Origin: an uncultured Clostridia bacterium
GTDB lineage: Bacteria; Bacillota; Clostridia; Oscillospirales; Acutalibacteraceae
Assembly (NCBI GenBank): GCA_947598155.1
Contig: CANQFC010000005.1
Coordinates: 17,115-81,114, forward strand
Length of the DNA stretch: 64,000 nucleotides
Direction: 5' to 3'
Part shown: positions 1 to 8,014 of the stretch, piece after piece
How positions within the stretch are numbered: position 1 is the stretch's first letter
How the letters are laid out: each line of letters starts with the position of its first letter
Position numbers and translations under genes: made by a program
Notes under the pieces: model-generated
The model's database searches: none
What the model was told of the DNA's origin: nothing
The model's input: the letters and a program-made list of their open reading frames with translations, nothing else

Positions 1-83
1 CGAGAAAGCAAAGCGGCCGTTCCGATATAGCCTAAAGCGGCGCCGCCCAAAAAAGAAACGCCGATTTTTGTCATTTTCTTCAT
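1..83 (-). CDS. N-terminal part of a small membrane-anchored or secreted protein (runs off the window)
   Basis: The reverse strand reads ATG at 81-83 with a consensus AGGAGG ribosome binding site at about 91-96, then 27 residues to the window edge (MKKMTKIGVSFLGGAALGYI...). Basic residues followed by a glycine/alanine-rich hydrophobic stretch look like a signal anchor or a YtxH-type membrane-proximal segment. Too little is present to name a family. It is divergent from the papain-like gene at 359. Confidence 0.6.
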   Translation of the reverse strand, partial: MKKMTKIGVSFLGGAALGYIGTAALLS

Positions 84-212
84 AATTATTCCTCCTAAGA
101 TATTTTATTTATTTAATTTTACTGTTTTTACGCTGAAAAATCAAGGAATTTATGCGGTTAAGCGTTAATTATTAAATTTTTTCGGTCTTGACGGGATTTT
201 GAGGTAAAATTT

Positions 213-241
213 TTGTTCGCTATGGACTTTTTATGTAAAAT
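213..241 (+). promoter_or_regulatory. Candidate sigma-A promoter
   Basis: TTGTTC at 213-218 and TAAAAT at 236-241 with a 17-bp spacer, in an AT-rich gap upstream of the operon beginning at 359. The -35 box is weak, and a repeat fragment lies between promoter and gene. Confidence 0.3.
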
Positions 242-247
242 TGTGTA

Positions 248-340
248 AAATAACTTAGGCAAGAGGTGTCCCCGCCTCCTGAGGCGGGTTACGTTTTCGG
301 AACAGCGGGGATTTTGTCTTCCTCTGAATTGGATTTTATT
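248..340. repeat. Fragment of the ~150-bp palindromic intergenic repeat family
   Basis: It begins ATAACTTAGGCAAGAGGTGT and contains the CCCGCCTC..GAGGCGGG hairpin and the TTTTCGG-AACAGCGGGGATTT block shared with copies at 4079, 13782, 34261, 39345 and 56059. A reading frame runs through it into the downstream gene, but the repeat origin argues that the true start is the ATG at 359. Confidence 0.75.
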
Positions 341-358
341 ACGTGCGAGGTGATAAAA

Positions 359-1870
359 ATGAAAAAGGCGATGCGATATGCTGTTTCTCTTTTCACCGTG
401 ATTGCGGTTGCTTTGCCGATTATGTGCTGCCCGGTCAGCGCGGCAGATAATTTCAATATCATTACAATGCGTCCCGGCGTTAACAATAACAGCTTTGACA
501 ACAGTGAAAGCGATTTTATAGGGGAAAACGAGAAAAGCAAGTACTATGTTACGGCTATTGAGATGAATAGGCTGACCGAAGGTGAAAGCGAGGACGTAAA
601 AAACCTTATACTTTCGCAGGCCCTTTCAAAGTTTGACGGGGCAGGTTACGGGATTTCGGCTACGATGGCGCTTGCATATACGGGCAGAATTGACATTTCA
701 CAATCAAATTACTACTCGGTAAATCTCAAAGAGGACTCCTTTTTTAAGAAGAGAATAAATTATTATCAGCTCGCTCAGTACTGTGAAAATAAAGCTCCCG
801 CCGTAACAAAGGCGGTATCGGACGGAAAAATATCAGAGGATTCTCTGAAACAGATAGTCGAATATGCAAAAAGGGGAACGCCTTATCTTATTACCTTCAG
901 AACGAAAAATATTACTCATACATTGGTTGTCTGCGGATATGAATTCGGAAACGGCGGCACGCACATAGTTCATCTTTTGGACTGCGATAAAAAAGACGGC
1001 TTTCTGTATTTGTGCGTGTCGGCAGGGTATAATTCGTGGCATTTTGAAAATTCGCCTTACGAGGCGAAGGAAATTACCGATTTGTATTTTTCAACGTTGG
1101 ACGCTTTTTCGCCTTTTAGCTTTAAAGAAGAAAACGACGCCGTTTATTCAACAGTAAGCAGCTCCTCGGCAGTCGATACCGTTTGCGCCGGTATGTCCTC
1201 AAGCTTTACGCTTACAAATTCGGAGGGCAAAACTCTGACGTTTGACAATGGCGAAATTACGGGCGATATTGACGCCGATATTCTCAAATATACATCGTAT
1301 TCAAGCGAAACGCTCAGCTCCAAGGTCGTTTTCACAATAGAGGACTCTGACGAATACACTGTTCAAAATAACGATGAGGAAATTGATTTGACGGTAGCGG
1401 GCGATAACGGACTTTTTTTCACGGCGCAGGGCAAAAATATTAAAACGGTACTCGCTCAGGAGGGCGTTACAACGATTGAGGGCGAAAATATGGAATATTC
1501 GGTCAACGTCCTTTCCGATGAAGAAAACGTAGATATGTTAAACGTCTGCGGCACGGACCAAAACAAAGTTACGTTTACCGTAAAAGAAGGAGTCACGCTG
1601 TCGGACGCGGACAGCGGTAAGATACACGCCTCAATAATTTCTTACGGTCAGATGTATGAAACCGATTTTGAAATAAATCACGGCGACTTCAGCGTTTATT
1701 ATTCGGACGTAGTTAAGACGAACATTGTCAGCGGCAAAGGCTCTCCCGTGGCTAAAGGCGTTATTTTGGCTTTTACGGCGGCCGTATTTACCGCAACGGT
1801 CGTTTATACCGTTAAAAAGCGCGTAAATAAGGGCGGTTCATCAAAAAAAGGCGGTGAAAAAAATGGGTAA
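359..1870 (+). CDS. Secreted, membrane-anchored papain-like protein without catalytic cysteine
   Basis: 503 residues. The ATG at 359 follows a GAGGTG site. Residues 1-29 form a signal peptide (MKKAMRYAVSLF... ending VSAA). Around 94-104 the sequence GAGYGISATMA occupies the place where papain-like surface peptidases have a G-x-C-x-G nucleophile motif, but there is no cysteine. A later histidine segment (THTLVVCGYE) and a following strand resemble the rest of that fold. The C-terminus has a transmembrane helix (about 465-485) and a basic Lys/Gly tail. The family assignment is from motif layout only. It overlaps the MurT-like gene by 8 bp, so it is probably the first gene of that operon. Likely a non-catalytic extracellular binding protein. 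Confidence 0.6.
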   Translation: MKKAMRYAVSLFTVIAVALPIMCCPVSAADNFNIITMRPGVNNNSFDNSESDFIGENEKSKYYVTAIEMNRLTEGESEDVKNLILSQALSKFDGAGYGISATMALAYTGRIDISQSNYYSVNLKEDSFFKKRINYYQLAQYCENKAPAVTKAVSDGKISEDSLKQIVEYAKRGTPYLITFRTKNITHTLVVCGYEFGNGGTHIVHLLDCDKKDGFLYLCVSAGYNSWHFENSPYEAKEITDLYFSTLDAFSPFSFKEENDAVYSTVSSSSAVDTVCAGMSSSFTLTNSEGKTLTFDNGEITGDIDADILKYTSYSSETLSSKVVFTIEDSDEYTVQNNDEEIDLTVAGDNGLFFTAQGKNIKTVLAQEGVTTIEGENMEYSVNVLSDEENVDMLNVCGTDQNKVTFTVKEGVTLSDADSGKIHASIISYGQMYETDFEINHGDFSVYYSDVVKTNIVSGKGSPVAKGVILAFTAAVFTATVVYTVKKRVNKGGSSKKGGEKNG

Positions 1871-3254
1871 ATTGCGTTTTTTGATTTCAATAATAGTCGG
1901 AAAAATTGTTTACGCAATCGGCAAGCCGTTCGGCAAATCTACAAATTTGCCGGGAATTATTATGCTTAAAATTTGTCCCGATGCGCTTGCCCGCTTTAAA
2001 ATGCCCGAAAAAACCGTTTGCGTAACGGGCACTAACGGAAAAACGGGTACGTCTAACCTGTTGACGCATATTATTCGGAGCAGCGGCAAAACGGTGCTTA
2101 ACAATTCAAAGGGGTCGAATATGGCGCCGGGGCTTGTTTCGGCGCTTGTAACGGATTCGGATTTTTCGGGGAAAATTAAGTCGGACGTCGCTGTCCTGGA
2201 GGTGGACGAGCGTTCGTCTCAGTTTATCTATACACGCTTTACTCCCGACATTATTCTCTGCACAAACCTTTTCAGGGATTCAATAATGAGGAACGGTCAC
2301 AGTGAATTTATATTTGACAAAATAAACGATTACCTTTCAAAAGATACGACGCTCGTTTTGAACGGAAACGACGGCATATCGGGGCTTTTAGGCGAAAATG
2401 TGTGCGAAAGAGTGTTCTTTTCCGTTGAAAGGACAGAACGCAGTACGGAAAAGTGCGAGGACACGGTATGCGATTTAATTGCCTGCCCCAAATGCCACAA
2501 AAAACTTGATTACGAGTATTATCATTATAACCACATAGGCCGCCCCGTGTGCAAAGAGTGCGGCTTTGCACTGCCCGAAAGCAGTTTTACCGCGACCGAC
2601 GTTGATTTTGAAAACGGCACGTTCCGAGTAATCGGAAAGAACGGCGAAAATATGATTCTCCCGTTCCAAAAGGGCAATTTTTTCAATGTGTTCAATATCA
2701 CGGGCGCAGTTGCCGTTTGCCGTCTTTTAGGCGTAAGCGAGGAGGTTATCGCGGGCAGTACGCAGGACCTTTCCTCAAAAACGGGCAGGTTTGACGATGA
2801 AAAATTCGGCGGCGCCGAGATAATTTCTATGCTTTCAAAAAATCAAAATCCCATTTCCTGTTCACAGAGCCTTAAATATCTTGACGGAGCGGACGGCGAA
2901 AAGGACGTTGTATTGCTTATAACCGACTCGAACGACGCCGTTCACGGCCATGAGGACATTTCGTGGCTTTATGATACTGATTTTTCACCGCTTAAAAGTG
3001 AAAGCGTTAAAAACATTTACATCGGCGGCTCCCGCTGTTACGATACCGCCGCCTGTCTTGAAATTAAAGGGGTAGACGTAAATAAGCTAAAGCTGTTTAC
3101 CGATTATTCACATCTCTGCCGCGACCTATGCGAAAATGTTTCCGAAAACAGAAAAACAGTCGTTTATTTTGAACTTTACGCGACGAGAATCGTGAAAATG
3201 ATTAAAGAAAATATGACGGAAAGGGCGGTAAAAATCGGTGAAAATCGTAATTGA
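1863..3254 (+). CDS. murT: MurT-like Mur ligase (lipid II isoglutaminyl synthase subunit, diverged)
   Basis: 463 residues. The ATG at 1863 is chosen because of the AGGCGGTG site just upstream; a GTG at 1854 is possible. The Mur-ligase ATP motif TGTNGKTGTSN is present, with Gly where MurT normally has Thr/Ser after GKT. A four-cysteine ribbon (CPKCHKK...CKECG) sits near residues 205-235. The MurT/DUF1727 C-terminal signature survives as HEDISWLYDTDF, which keeps the Asp proposed to act in amidation. In MurT/GatD the complex amidates the D-Glu of lipid II. The segment normally reading FRDQ-DR-GE is FRDSIMRNGHSE here. The gene is translationally coupled to the GatD-like gene (17-bp overlap). The family is certain; canonical activity is doubtful. 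Confidence 0.85.
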   Translation: MGKLRFLISIIVGKIVYAIGKPFGKSTNLPGIIMLKICPDALARFKMPEKTVCVTGTNGKTGTSNLLTHIIRSSGKTVLNNSKGSNMAPGLVSALVTDSDFSGKIKSDVAVLEVDERSSQFIYTRFTPDIILCTNLFRDSIMRNGHSEFIFDKINDYLSKDTTLVLNGNDGISGLLGENVCERVFFSVERTERSTEKCEDTVCDLIACPKCHKKLDYEYYHYNHIGRPVCKECGFALPESSFTATDVDFENGTFRVIGKNGENMILPFQKGNFFNVFNITGAVAVCRLLGVSEEVIAGSTQDLSSKTGRFDDEKFGGAEIISMLSKNQNPISCSQSLKYLDGADGEKDVVLLITDSNDAVHGHEDISWLYDTDFSPLKSESVKNIYIGGSRCYDTAACLEIKGVDVNKLKLFTDYSHLCRDLCENVSENRKTVVYFELYATRIVKMIKENMTERAVKIGENRN

Positions 3255-3942
3255 AATTCTTTATCCCGAATTTAACAATCTTTTCGGCGACAGGGGAAAT
3301 GCGGAATACCTAAAAGCAAGGCTCGAAAGGGCGGGCAGAGAGGCGGAAATAATCGAAACATATATGTTTTCGGAGCCGAATTTTGTAAACGGAAAGGCCG
3401 ATATTTTGCTTATAGGTCCCTGCACGGAAAAATCACAGCTGACAGAGCTTTCGGAGCTTAAAAAATATGCCGAGGCTTTAAAGAGCCGAATTGAAAACGG
3501 CGGCGTTACTTTGGCGACAGGAAACGCTTTTGAGCTTTTCGGAAAATATATTGAGAATCCCAAAGGCGAAAAAACGGAGTGTCTGGGCTTTTTTCCGTAT
3601 TACGCAAAGCAGTTTTCGCGTCTTCGTTTTAACGATAACGCGGTCGGCGACTTTAACGGAATGAAAATAACGGGCTTTAAAAATCTGTTAAGCCACTCAT
3701 ACGGGGAAAATCCATATCCTTTTCTTGAAATGCAAAAGGGAATAGGTATGAATAAGGAGACGAAGGCGGAGGGAGTCCATAAAAACAATTTCTTTGCTAC
3801 CTATCACACCGGGCCCATTCTTCCTTTGAATCCCGATTTTACGTCATATTTGATAAAACTGTGCGACGAAAGCTTTGACGGCGAGCCGTTATCTTTTGAA
3901 AAAACGGCATACGATATGCGGATTAAAGAGCTTTTGGGCTGA
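3238..3942 (+). CDS. GatD-like class I glutamine amidotransferase domain protein lacking the Cys/His dyad
   Basis: 234 residues from a GTG overlapping the end of the MurT-like gene. The overall pattern follows GatD, including the closing GPILPLNP motif. Where GatD has its nucleophile (ICGGYQFLG) this protein has LATGNAFELFG. Where GatD has its catalytic histidine (TYLHGPILP) it has TYHTGPILP. The oxyanion-region GGGxDxEQ is replaced by GPCTEKSQ. Glutaminase activity is therefore not expected by the usual mechanism. It may be a structural partner of the MurT-like ligase, use free ammonia, or have another role. An active pair may exist elsewhere in the genome. Confidence 0.8.
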   Translation: MKIVIEILYPEFNNLFGDRGNAEYLKARLERAGREAEIIETYMFSEPNFVNGKADILLIGPCTEKSQLTELSELKKYAEALKSRIENGGVTLATGNAFELFGKYIENPKGEKTECLGFFPYYAKQFSRLRFNDNAVGDFNGMKITGFKNLLSHSYGENPYPFLEMQKGIGMNKETKAEGVHKNNFFATYHTGPILPLNPDFTSYLIKLCDESFDGEPLSFEKTAYDMRIKELLG

Positions 3943-3957
3943 TTCAGGTAAAAAGGC

Positions 3958-3986
3958 GCGGACGTACTCGGTATGTCCGCTTTTTT
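3958..3986 (+). terminator. Intrinsic terminator after the MurT/GatD-like operon
   Basis: Stem GCGGACGTA (3958-3966) pairs with TATGTCCGC (3972-3980) with one G-T pair, a 5-nt loop and a run of six T. It lies 15 bp after the GatD-like stop codon. Confidence 0.9.
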
Positions 3987-4078
3987 GTAAATTTACGGGT
4001 GTAAAACCACAATATATTGTGAATTACTATTGCAAAACGAACGTCGGTTTGCTATAATAAGATGTTAAATATATGGTA

Positions 4079-4223
4079 ATTCAATAAGGGCTTGCCCCGT
4101 CAAGCGGCGCGGCAAGGCGCGCTGTAAACCGCGCTGAGGAATCAGCAAAGACCAAACACCTCGCTGATTCCGAAAACGGAACCCGCCGTATATAGATGCG
4201 GGGACGCCTTGCCTAAGTTATAT
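4079..4223. repeat. Full-length palindromic intergenic repeat (~145 bp)
   Basis: It runs from ATTCAATAAGGGCTTGCCCC to CTTGCCTAAGTTATAT. Internal palindromes are CTTGCC...GGCAAG, GCGC..TGTAAACCGCGC, AATCAGC...GCTGATT, and a CCCGCC..GCGGGG-like stem. It is collinear with 56059-56210 and in reverse orientation to 13782-13930. A TTG-initiated extension of the downstream methyltransferase would lie inside this repeat and is rejected. Confidence 0.85.
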
Positions 4224-4247
4224 CTTTTCGGAGAAAATGAGAAAATT

Positions 4248-5015
4248 ATGTATAAAGAAAAAAACGCGGATAAATTTGCGCAGGAGCGGCAAAGGGATTT
4301 AATTGTCGGGCGAAATGCCGTAGCGGAGCTTATAAAATCCGGACGCGAGATTGACGCTCTTTTTGTTGCCCGCGGCGAAAAAGGCGGAACAGTCGGAAAA
4401 ATTATTGCTGAATGCAAAGAAAAAGGCGCCGTAGTGAAAGAAGTCGACCGTAAAAAGCTGGATTTTATGTGCGGCCATGCCAATCATCAGGGAGTTGCCG
4501 CAACATGCGCGGCTCACGAATATTCCACTGTTGAGGAAATTTTGGAAACTGCAAAGGAACGGGGCGAGGCGCCGTTTATCGTCGCTTGCGACGGAATTGA
4601 GGACCCGCACAATTTGGGCGCGATAATTCGCACCGCAGAGGCGGCGGGCGTACACGGGATAATAATTCCGAAAAGGCGGAGCGTTTCCGTTAACTACACG
4701 GTGGGCAAAACAAGCGCCGGAGCGCTTGAATATATAAAAATCGCCCGTGTCCCGAATTTGGCGTCGACGCTTGAAGACCTTAAAAAGCGGGGACTTTGGG
4801 TTTACGGAGCCGATATGGACGGCGAGGATGTCAAACGTGTAGATACGTCCGGCGCGGCAGTTCTTGTTATAGGCTCCGAGGGAAGCGGCATAAGCCGAAT
4901 TGTCCGTGAAAAATGCGATTTTATTATATCGCTGAAAATGAAAGGAAAAATAAATTCGCTTAACGCTTCCGTTGCGGGCGGAGTGCTTATGTATGAATTT
5001 GCTTATAAAAGATAA
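4248..5015 (+). CDS. rlmB: 23S rRNA (guanosine-2'-O-)-methyltransferase, RlmB/TrmH (SpoU) family
   Basis: 255 residues from the ATG at 4248. The N-terminal substrate-binding domain contains VGRNAVAELI. The C-terminal SpoU/SPOUT knot carries all three motifs: GIEDPHNLGAIIRTAEA (near 115), VIGSEGSGIS (near 206) and SLNASVAGG (near 236). The enzyme uses S-adenosylmethionine to 2'-O-methylate a guanosine in 23S rRNA; exact target specificity (RlmB versus a related paralogue) cannot be read from sequence alone. Just upstream is a purine-rich GGAGAAAATGAG stretch. It stands alone between a repeat and the next gene. Confidence 0.85.
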   Translation: MYKEKNADKFAQERQRDLIVGRNAVAELIKSGREIDALFVARGEKGGTVGKIIAECKEKGAVVKEVDRKKLDFMCGHANHQGVAATCAAHEYSTVEEILETAKERGEAPFIVACDGIEDPHNLGAIIRTAEAAGVHGIIIPKRRSVSVNYTVGKTSAGALEYIKIARVPNLASTLEDLKKRGLWVYGADMDGEDVKRVDTSGAAVLVIGSEGSGISRIVREKCDFIISLKMKGKINSLNASVAGGVLMYEFAYKR

Positions 5016-5051
5016 AACGCTGAATAATTAAATTTTCGGGGGATTTTTATT

Positions 5052-7922
5052 ATGGCAGAAAAAATACCTGATTCACTTATCGACGATATTATTGAATCTG
5101 CAAAAACATATTCATCGGGCGAAAAAGCGGCGGAAATGCCGTTAGACGACATTGACGCATTGCTCATTTCTCTTGGAATAGACGAGCTTGCAGAAACAAA
5201 AGAGCAGAGCGAATTTTCAGAGAGCGAGACGGACGGTTCCACCGCGGAGCAACCGGCGGAGATTGCGCCTGAGGAAGAGCAGATTGCGGCCGATAAAAGT
5301 CCGGCAGAAACCGACAAATCAAACGGAGAAGGTTTGGTATCGTTCGCTAAATACGCCGAAAAGCGCGAAAAGAAAGCCTCAAGCATATTGGATTTTACAA
5401 AAAGGTTAAATAAGATTGTAGTTAATTCCTCTGAAAAATCCAAGGGAAACGCCGAAAACGTAAGCGTTTCCGAATCAAAAGACGGGCAAATGGAGCTTCA
5501 GGTCGGCGGAGAGGAGATAAGTTCTGCCGAAGAGATACCCGATAAAGAAGAAAAAGAGGCGCAGGCGCCGTCGGTCAGCGGTCAGATTTCAATAGAAAAG
5601 ACAAGGCTTTTCAATGAAGTTAAAATTCACGGCGAATATAATCCCAACATTTCGCATAATCTCGGGAACAGGGTAGTTCGCACTACAAAGGGCGAGGGCG
5701 AGGCGGTCTCTACTCCCGTTATGGGCGAGGAAAAATACAGAAAGCATTTTATGAACAAGCCGGTTCAAAATATTGAAAAGACGCAGGAACACATTGATAT
5801 GATTTCGTCTCTTCCGCCCAAAACGCTCGAAACGCCCGGCATCATTGTAAAGAAAAATAAATACGCGGCTGTAAATACCGACGGCATTGAGCCGATTCCT
5901 ACAATAGTTCCCGCCGAATCGGAAATTCAGGGGGACATATATTCGCACTCCGACGAAATTCCGGACGGGCAGATTATGCTTGACGGCTTTAAAGAGGAAG
6001 ACGCGGTAGAGAGCACAAGCGAAGAAGAGGCGGAGGCAAAACTTCTTGAAACGCGAAAAGAAGTAGTAAAGGATTTTGTAGATAATGTTGATTTTAAAGA
6101 TGAAATTAACGGCGAAGAGGGCGAAGAATACGCCGAACAGCGCGACCGTGGCGCCCAAAAGCGTCATGAGCGAAAAAAGAGCTCAATAAAGCGCGAATTT
6201 TTCGGCCCTAAAGATACCCAAGCTGTTATAAACGAATTTTTAATTGAAAAGCGTAAACTTACGGTAAAGCTGGTCGTTCTCTCGGTTATATGCGCCGCGA
6301 TGGCTGTAATCTCTTTGATTGCGTCTTCGGGCAGGGGAAGTTTTGACTATTTCGGAGGCGATGGAAGAGCTTATATAGTGACGGAGCTGTTGCTTTTTGC
6401 CGTCTGCTGTCTTATAAACCGTAAATCGTTTGGCGAAGTCTTGAAAAATTTTAAACCGAGTACGGATTTGGCCGTTGTAATATCAGCCGCCGCAGGGCTT
6501 TTACAGGCGGCAATCTCTTTAGGATTTACGGACAGCGTTGAATCCTCCGCGCATATGTTTACCGCGGCAGCGGTGATTCCGATGATTTTTAAGGCCGCGG
6601 GCGAGCTGATTGCCTGCCGAAACAACCTTGAAAATTTCTATATCGTTTCAAATACGGAAAACTGCGGTTATACCGTTGAAAATATTGAGGATGAGGATTC
6701 TGCGGCGGAAATCGCGAGGGGGCTTATGCTCGGCGACCCGGAAATAAAATATTCGGCAAAAATCGGTTTCCCCTCACGCTTTGTCGAGCATTCAAAAGAA
6801 TCGGATATTGCGCCGGTAATCCTTAAATACTCGCTTTTCGGAGTTACTGCGGCGTCCTTTATAATCGGAATAGTTACGCTTATTATGCAAAAGGATATAT
6901 TTGTCGCCGTTTCTTCCTTTACAGGCGCACTTTTAATGGGGATTCCGTCTGCCGCAGGCGTAATTTCGGCATCAAGCCTTGCATATACAAACAAAAAACT
7001 GCGCGGCGACAATACGGTCATAAACGGTTATTCGGCGGTTGAAAGCGCCGTAAATTCAAACGGAATCATCATAGATTCGGCGGACGCGTTTAAGAGCGGC
7101 GGCTGTAATATTGAGGGAATTAAGCTTTACCATAAAATGAGGATTGACGAGGCCATTCTTTATACGGCCTCGGTGGTAATAGCCTCGGGCGGAGTGCTCT
7201 CTGAAATTTTCGACGGCGTTATTGAGGGCAAACGGGAGCTTTTGCTTCCCGTTGAAACGCTCGCTTACGAAGAAAAACTCGGTTGCTCCTGCTGGATACA
7301 TAATCACAGAGTCTTAGTCGGAAATAAAGAGCTTTTAAAGCATCATAACGTCGATCTTCCCGATGACGGTCTTGAAGAAAAATTCAGAGACGCGGGCAAA
7401 AATACGCTTTACCTTGCGATAGAAGGCAAAATTGCCGCAATGTTTATCGTAGTTTACAGAGCGGACGAAACGACCGCGCACTATATACGGATGCTTGAAA
7501 AAGACGGTATGTCAATACTTTTCCGCACGTCTGACGCAAATATTACGGAAAGTTTTCTTGAACACGAATTTGGCCTTCCCAAAAATGTCGTTAAAATTAT
7601 AAATCCCGTCGCGGGCGAAATGTTCACGAAAATTAAGAACGAGGAAAAACCTCAAAGCGACGCGCTTATAGTTCACGACGGCAGCGTCGTCACAATGCTT
7701 AAAGCGCTTCACCTGTCGTTCGGAACGATTCAGTCGGTTAACGCTTCAAAAACCGCGCAGATTATAGCGTCGGTTATCGGCGTTCTGCTTGCGGCGGTTC
7801 TCTGCTTTATGTCGGCGGTAAATCAAATTTCAGTTTGGCAGATAATATTTTATCATATTATTTGGGGCATTGTATTTTATTTAATTCCCACAATTAAAAA
7901 ACCGAGCGGAAGTATTAAATAG
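5052..7922 (+). CDS. Large P1-type-ATPase-like membrane protein with an acidic N-terminal tail, phosphorylation motif lost
   Basis: 956 residues; a GGGGGA site precedes the ATG. Residues 1 to about 390 are acidic, low complexity and Glu/Lys/Ser rich. About eight hydrophobic helices follow (from ~395, two pairs, then ~595-645, then two at the C-terminus) with the spacing of heavy-metal P-type ATPases. The soluble part matches the P/N domain layout, for example a cysteine/glycine nucleotide-domain section reading YEEKLGCSCWIHNHRVLVG. However, the DKTGTLT site reads IDSADAFKSG (Asp at 675), the membrane CPC motif region reads GIPSAAG, and the DGxNDAPAL hinge is not recognisable. I infer a pseudoenzyme that no longer pumps by phospho-intermediate. 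It appears monocistronic, or leads into the MgtC-like gene. Confidence 0.6.
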   Translation: MAEKIPDSLIDDIIESAKTYSSGEKAAEMPLDDIDALLISLGIDELAETKEQSEFSESETDGSTAEQPAEIAPEEEQIAADKSPAETDKSNGEGLVSFAKYAEKREKKASSILDFTKRLNKIVVNSSEKSKGNAENVSVSESKDGQMELQVGGEEISSAEEIPDKEEKEAQAPSVSGQISIEKTRLFNEVKIHGEYNPNISHNLGNRVVRTTKGEGEAVSTPVMGEEKYRKHFMNKPVQNIEKTQEHIDMISSLPPKTLETPGIIVKKNKYAAVNTDGIEPIPTIVPAESEIQGDIYSHSDEIPDGQIMLDGFKEEDAVESTSEEEAEAKLLETRKEVVKDFVDNVDFKDEINGEEGEEYAEQRDRGAQKRHERKKSSIKREFFGPKDTQAVINEFLIEKRKLTVKLVVLSVICAAMAVISLIASSGRGSFDYFGGDGRAYIVTELLLFAVCCLINRKSFGEVLKNFKPSTDLAVVISAAAGLLQAAISLGFTDSVESSAHMFTAAAVIPMIFKAAGELIACRNNLENFYIVSNTENCGYTVENIEDEDSAAEIARGLMLGDPEIKYSAKIGFPSRFVEHSKESDIAPVILKYSLFGVTAASFIIGIVTLIMQKDIFVAVSSFTGALLMGIPSAAGVISASSLAYTNKKLRGDNTVINGYSAVESAVNSNGIIIDSADAFKSGGCNIEGIKLYHKMRIDEAILYTASVVIASGGVLSEIFDGVIEGKRELLLPVETLAYEEKLGCSCWIHNHRVLVGNKELLKHHNVDLPDDGLEEKFRDAGKNTLYLAIEGKIAAMFIVVYRADETTAHYIRMLEKDGMSILFRTSDANITESFLEHEFGLPKNVVKIINPVAGEMFTKIKNEEKPQSDALIVHDGSVVTMLKALHLSFGTIQSVNASKTAQIIASVIGVLLAAVLCFMSAVNQISVWQIIFYHIIWGIVFYLIPTIKKPSGSIK

Positions 7923-7951
7923 ATTTACATTAAAATAAATTGAAAGGAAAA

Positions 7952-8001
7952 CGGTACCCTCCGCAAAGCCCCGTTGCACGGGAAAAGCGGATTTTGTACC
8001 G
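7952..8001 (+). promoter_or_regulatory. Structured 5' leader of the MgtC-like gene (three nested stems)
   Basis: CGGTAC (7952-7957) pairs with GTACCG (7996-8001), CCGC (7961-7964) with GCGG (7987-7990), and CCCGT (7970-7974) with ACGGG (7978-7982). The internal loops (CCT/ATTTT and AAAGC/AAAA) are like those of small ligand-binding or protein-binding RNAs. It ends 13 bp before the ATG at 8015. I do not recognise a described riboswitch class. Confidence 0.45.
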
Positions 8002-8014
8002 CGGGGCGGTTAAT

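Noticed and set aside
266..358. N-terminal extension of the papain-like gene from a GTG at 266
   Set aside because: The extension lies inside a palindromic repeat fragment, and the ATG at 359 has a good ribosome site and starts a clean signal peptide.
4209..4247. TTG start for the RlmB-like gene
   Set aside because: It falls in the terminal bases of the repeat at 4079-4223; the ATG at 4248 starts a family-like N-terminus.
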